Assembly (NCBI RefSeq): GCF_000157915.1
Contig: NZ_EQ973647.1
Span: 62,976 to 110,776, forward strand
Reading direction: 5' to 3'
Source: Phocaeicola coprophilus DSM 18228 = JCM 13818
GTDB lineage: Bacteria; Bacteroidota; Bacteroidia; Bacteroidales; Bacteroidaceae
Length of the DNA stretch: 47,801 nucleotides
Within the stretch, counting starts at the first letter, position 1, and the number at the start of each line of letters is the position of its first letter. The position numbers were made by a program, and so were the translations under genes. Positions 44,679 to 47,801 of the stretch are shown one piece after another. The notes below the pieces were generated by a model that saw only the letters and a list, made by a program, of their open reading frames with translations, was not told the DNA's origin and did not search any database.

Positions 44679-46213
44679 ATTTTATTTTTAATAACTATTA
44701 AGATTTTAGTCTTTATAAAATCTCTTTCATGCGAGGTACATCCTATCCAATAAACAGAACTGATTGTACAAAACACAGACAATAAGGACACTACAAAAAA
44801 ACGTAAAAAACCATCCTGCATTTGCCACATAAAAAGAAGCGGAAGCAACAAGGCAGCAGAGGTAACCACAACTACATTAGCACATACTTTGTATAAATAA
44901 CGACGGACGGGAAGTCCAACCATTCTACGCAAGAATAAAAGACGCAATAACAGACAACAAACGGCTACAACCAATGCCACAATTAAAACAGACTCGGGAA
45001 GAAAACCAACTTTAAGACATAAATAAGAAAGAGGGAAATTCATCAGCAACATTCCACCCACAGCTATCTGGTAGTTACGAATGTTACCAGTAGCAGTCTG
45101 AAGATTAATCAATGTATTAGATAAAACATCGCACATAGTAACCAACAGAACTAAACGCACAAAATTAACTGTATGTTCCGGATAGTTTTTCAACCATAAA
45201 GAAAGAATAAACTCGGTTTCGAACAATACAGGTAAGGCAAAAACCAATAAAATGTAATAAGAGAAACGAGATCCTCTCTCTACAAGAGAAAACATATAGG
45301 AGTAATCGCCTGCTGCATACGATTTGGTAATCTGAGGATTGAGAGCTGTCATAAAGTTACTGGCAAAAGAATACAACACATTATTGACAGAACCAGCAAT
45401 AGCACGAGCAGCATTGATGACAGGACCTATAAAGAGATTCAGAAGGATATTGACTCCCTGTTCTTTCAACAGGCCTGCTGTACACCCTATAAAAGTCCAA
45501 CCGGCAAAAGCACTCATGGTTTTCCATGTATCGCGATAAAACCGAAACTGTAAACGACATTCTTCAAAATGTCGCTTGCAATAAATCCAATAGACGGCTT
45601 GCATGGAAATCCCCAATACGACCAACAGCAATGAATAGACAATAAGCCGGTCGAAATGAAAGGGAGTATAGGCAATAAACAGAATAATAAATAAACGAAG
45701 AATAATATCTAATATTCCGATATAGGCAAAAGCTGTCATCCGCTCATGGGCTACAATGGAAGCATTATAGGGTACGCTGAACAAACCGAACATAAAAGCT
45801 ACCAAAGAGGCTTGAAAAACCCAGTTGGCTGCATAAAGGCGATCGGCAGGAATGGTCATCTGAGTATTCAGGAACCAGACTCCCACACTTTCTGCCGCTA
45901 AAAACACAATACCTGCCAAAGCCAAGTGAATGCAAAGAGAGGTAGAAAAGACTTTCTTCAACTGTTCCATATCGCCTCGCCCTAACTCGAAAGTAAGAAA
46001 ACGGCTTACAGAAGAAGACAAAGAAGAAGATATCATGGAAAACATGGCTACGAAGCCTCCTACCACATTGTATATACCATAGTCTTCTACCCCTAATGCC
46101 TGCAAAACTACACGAGAAGTATACAAGGATACCAGCATGCCAAAGAGCATGCGTACGTAAAGCATCAGGGTATTCTTGGCGATGCGTTTTGTATTTTCCT
46201 GTTGTGTAGTCAT
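44666..46213 (-). CDS. wzx: Wzx-like polysaccharide flippase
   Basis: The 515-residue membrane protein has the MATE/MOP-superfamily layout of about 12-14 helices, beginning with AKNTLMLYVRMLFGMLVSLY and the VVLQALGVEDYGIYNVVGGF segment typical of Wzx. It should flip undecaprenyl-linked repeat units across the inner membrane. Its start codon immediately follows the stop of the HAD-like gene, and its end overlaps the FrhB-like gene. The base composition becomes A/T-rich from here onward in transcription. Confidence 0.93.
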   Translation of the reverse strand: MTTQQENTKRIAKNTLMLYVRMLFGMLVSLYTSRVVLQALGVEDYGIYNVVGGFVAMFSMISSSLSSSVSRFLTFELGRGDMEQLKKVFSTSLCIHLALAGIVFLAAESVGVWFLNTQMTIPADRLYAANWVFQASLVAFMFGLFSVPYNASIVAHERMTAFAYIGILDIILRLFIILFIAYTPFHFDRLIVYSLLLVVLGISMQAVYWIYCKRHFEECRLQFRFYRDTWKTMSAFAGWTFIGCTAGLLKEQGVNILLNLFIGPVINAARAIAGSVNNVLYSFASNFMTALNPQITKSYAAGDYSYMFSLVERGSRFSYYILLVFALPVLFETEFILSLWLKNYPEHTVNFVRLVLLVTMCDVLSNTLINLQTATGNIRNYQIAVGGMLLMNFPLSYLCLKVGFLPESVLIVALVVAVCCLLLRLLFLRRMVGLPVRRYLYKVCANVVVVTSAALLLPLLFMWQMQDGFLRFFVVSLLSVFCTISSVYWIGCTSHERDFIKTKILIVIKNKICLL

Positions 46214-46648
46214 TTATTTACTGCTGATCAGGCGTTTCCAAAATGATGTCTTTCTTTTCTCTTCATTCCCCTGAAGCCCCTGTAAATAGCGTTCATAACT
46301 CCATCTATGGGTGACCATTTCGTAAACAGCTCCCCAGTCCGGTAGTCCGCCTACATTGCGATCGTCAATGAACAGGTCGGCTTTGAGTTTTCTGCAAGGA
46401 GTAGAGGGGGTTTCTTTAGTCTGTTCTTCCGGGTAGTTGCTGTTGACTGCATAGAATTCCAGACCTCTTTCCCGGCAGAATTCTACTGCCTCGTCCAGTA
46501 ATTTACCTTCGCGTACGGTCCAGAGTATCAGTTGATGATGTTCTGCCTGTAATTGCTTGAGAGTTACAATGGCAAAAGGAATCTCTTTTCCGATATGTGG
46601 ATATCGGTGTTCCACGATGGTTCCGTCAAAGTCTACGGCTATGATCAT
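46214..46648 (-). CDS. Small HAD-superfamily protein
   Basis: The 144-residue protein has HAD motif I (DFDGT, Asp6 and Asp8), a Thr in ILWTVRE as motif II (about 42-48), and motif IV-like IDDRNVGG (about 95-102), without a cap domain. Such proteins sit in many Bacteroides capsule operons just after the antiterminator gene; phosphatase action on a sugar phosphate or nucleotide is a reasonable guess. The gene lies 12 bases after the NusG-like gene and abuts wzx with no gap. Confidence 0.85.
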   Translation of the reverse strand: MIIAVDFDGTIVEHRYPHIGKEIPFAIVTLKQLQAEHHQLILWTVREGKLLDEAVEFCRERGLEFYAVNSNYPEEQTKETPSTPCRKLKADLFIDDRNVGGLPDWGAVYEMVTHRWSYERYLQGLQGNEEKRKTSFWKRLISSK

Positions 46649-46660
46649 CTTTTAATAATT

Positions 46661-47719
46661 TTAGAGTTTGGAAATTGGCAGGAACGGATAGCGTTTGCAA
46701 ATAGCTTGTTCATCAGCTATCAGTTTTTGTTGCTGCTCCGGCTGGGTATCGGCATATCGCTCTGCAATGGCCGTTATGATTTTATGAGTTTCCTGACACA
46801 GATTGTCTATTTCTTTTAGTTCTCCCGGCTGGAGCTTATAATATATCTTTTCACAGTATTTTCCGATCCCTTTTAGGATTAGTAACTGTACTTGAGCTGC
46901 ATTCGATAATTCCTCTGTCAACATCCAGTATCGGGATTTCATGATCCATTGTTCCAGGCTTCGGGCCAAAACCATCAGGTCAAGACGGTTTTGGGGATAA
47001 AAAAAACATTGGGCAATATCCGACTGAAATGAAACGAATTCATCATTATATGTGAGGGTCTGGGATTCGTTTTGTGTTTCTTGTCGCTGGCGGATGTATT
47101 CGTCAACATTCTCAAAACTTTCTTTACTGATTCCTCCGATAGCTACGGTCATGTTGCCGACGGTAGTAACCAGACACTTGTCGCGGGCGATACGGATGCA
47201 ATAACCTTCCATACCGGTCAGAACTCCGGATGTTATTTTAATTAGTGTATGGTTTGGGGAATAATAATCAAAGGAGTGGGGCATAAAGCGAATGTGATGA
47301 GGATTTATTTGGGAAAGCTGCATGAAAGGTTGCATGACGCGATCAGGAATAATCGCTGTTTTCTTGGTACTGCAATCCTTTACAAGATACAGATCAAATG
47401 CTATCTGGTTCAGATAGTTTTGTATTTCCCGGCTGTTTCCTTGAATGAAAATAAGACCTGATATGGTAGGCCGTTCTGTTTTCCTCACATGGCTTTTACC
47501 ACGTTTGTATGCAATACTTTTATGAATGAATGTTTTGAATTTTAATATTAGTTTTTCATTAATAGTTTCTACTTTGGCATGATGGACAAAAAGATAACAC
47601 CAAGAGTTGGTTGGGCTGTCTTGAGGACAAATCTTCTCTTCCGGACCTGGGTTTTGAGGCTCGTTCTGAACTTTGTCCTTAATGACTTTAGAAGAAGTAT
47701 CTGTACTATACAGTGGCAT
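46661..47719 (-). CDS. NusG-like (UpxY-type) transcription antiterminator with C-terminal extension
   Basis: The 352-residue protein has an NGN-like domain (about 40-145, from WCYLFVHHAKVE) and a KOW-like segment (about 163-195, GVLTGMEGYCIRI). UpxY proteins, about half this length, are usually the first gene of Bacteroides capsule operons and allow RNA polymerase to read through the leader. The position here as the first visible gene of the operon fits that role. Residues about 200-352 form an extra, mostly helical region with no motif I recognise. The frame remains open upstream to the window edge without another ATG, so a start beyond the window is possible but not needed. Confidence 0.82.
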   Translation of the reverse strand: MPLYSTDTSSKVIKDKVQNEPQNPGPEEKICPQDSPTNSWCYLFVHHAKVETINEKLILKFKTFIHKSIAYKRGKSHVRKTERPTISGLIFIQGNSREIQNYLNQIAFDLYLVKDCSTKKTAIIPDRVMQPFMQLSQINPHHIRFMPHSFDYYSPNHTLIKITSGVLTGMEGYCIRIARDKCLVTTVGNMTVAIGGISKESFENVDEYIRQRQETQNESQTLTYNDEFVSFQSDIAQCFFYPQNRLDLMVLARSLEQWIMKSRYWMLTEELSNAAQVQLLILKGIGKYCEKIYYKLQPGELKEIDNLCQETHKIITAIAERYADTQPEQQQKLIADEQAICKRYPFLPISKL

Positions 47720-47801
47720 CGAGACTTTTTCTAATTTATGTTTGGTTTGGTGCTTCGATTTCTTTTTATTGAACTCATATGCACCTCTCTTTTATAAATC
47801 C

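Noticed and set aside
1-47801. Mobile element or prophage as the source of the novel genes
   Set aside because: No transposase, integrase, terminal repeat or tRNA attachment site was seen on either strand.

Overview
The window comes from the chromosome of a gut-type Bacteroidota, most likely Bacteroidaceae (Bacteroides or Phocaeicola). The reasons are a SusC/SusD pair with a plant- or host-glycan style locus, TAnnTTTG promoter boxes, fimbrillin-like lipoproteins, and a long capsule operon headed by a NusG-like (UpxY-type) antiterminator. I cannot name the species. Two multi-gene systems meet tail to tail near 14.0 kb.

Left block (about 1-14.0 kb): a glycan or glycoside utilisation locus carrying a corrinoid methyltransferase module. 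On the + strand are susC-like and susD-like genes, closed by a strong intrinsic terminator and followed by a 22-bp-period repeat array. An AraC regulator lies on the - strand. A five-gene + strand operon then encodes a UroD-family methyltransferase, a secreted GH2 beta-glycosidase, a sodium/solute symporter, a B12-binding corrinoid protein and a second, MtaA-like UroD-family methyltransferase. My inferred model is that SusCD captures an O- or N-methylated glycoside, GH2 cleaves it in the periplasm, the symporter imports the methylated product, and the cytoplasmic trio removes the methyl group through a methyl-corrinoid intermediate. The methyl acceptor and the corrinoid reductive activase are not visible here.

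Right block (47.7 down to 14.0 kb, all - strand): one very long surface-polysaccharide operon. In transcription order it has a NusG-like antiterminator with a C-terminal extension, a HAD-like protein, a Wzx flippase, an FrhB-like Fe-S protein and a pyruvyltransferase. A more A/T-rich cassette of glycosyltransferases, a GT11 fucosyltransferase, Wzy and an acyltransferase follows. After that come two GT4 enzymes, a protein made of six helix-turn-helix repeats, another GT4 and the initiating sugar-phosphate transferase. A PqqD-like / nucleotidyltransferase / HprK-like kinase trio precedes Wza export lipoprotein and Wzc tyrosine kinase. The operon then turns to surface protein genes: an unlisted 57-residue protein, a fimbrillin-like lipoprotein ending in a degenerate PI-PLC fold, a fimbrillin-FISUMP lipoprotein and an OmpA-like protein. 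After a large hairpin come an S24/S26 peptidase-like protein and an ABC exporter.

The most novel candidates are the corrinoid methyl-transfer module in a Sus-type locus, the split PqqD/NTase/kinase/peptidase/ABC set with a possible small peptide substrate (it resembles RiPP tailoring machinery), and the six-HTH protein. No tRNA, rRNA, CRISPR array, IS element or integrase was seen, and there is no gene-free stretch longer than 300 bases.
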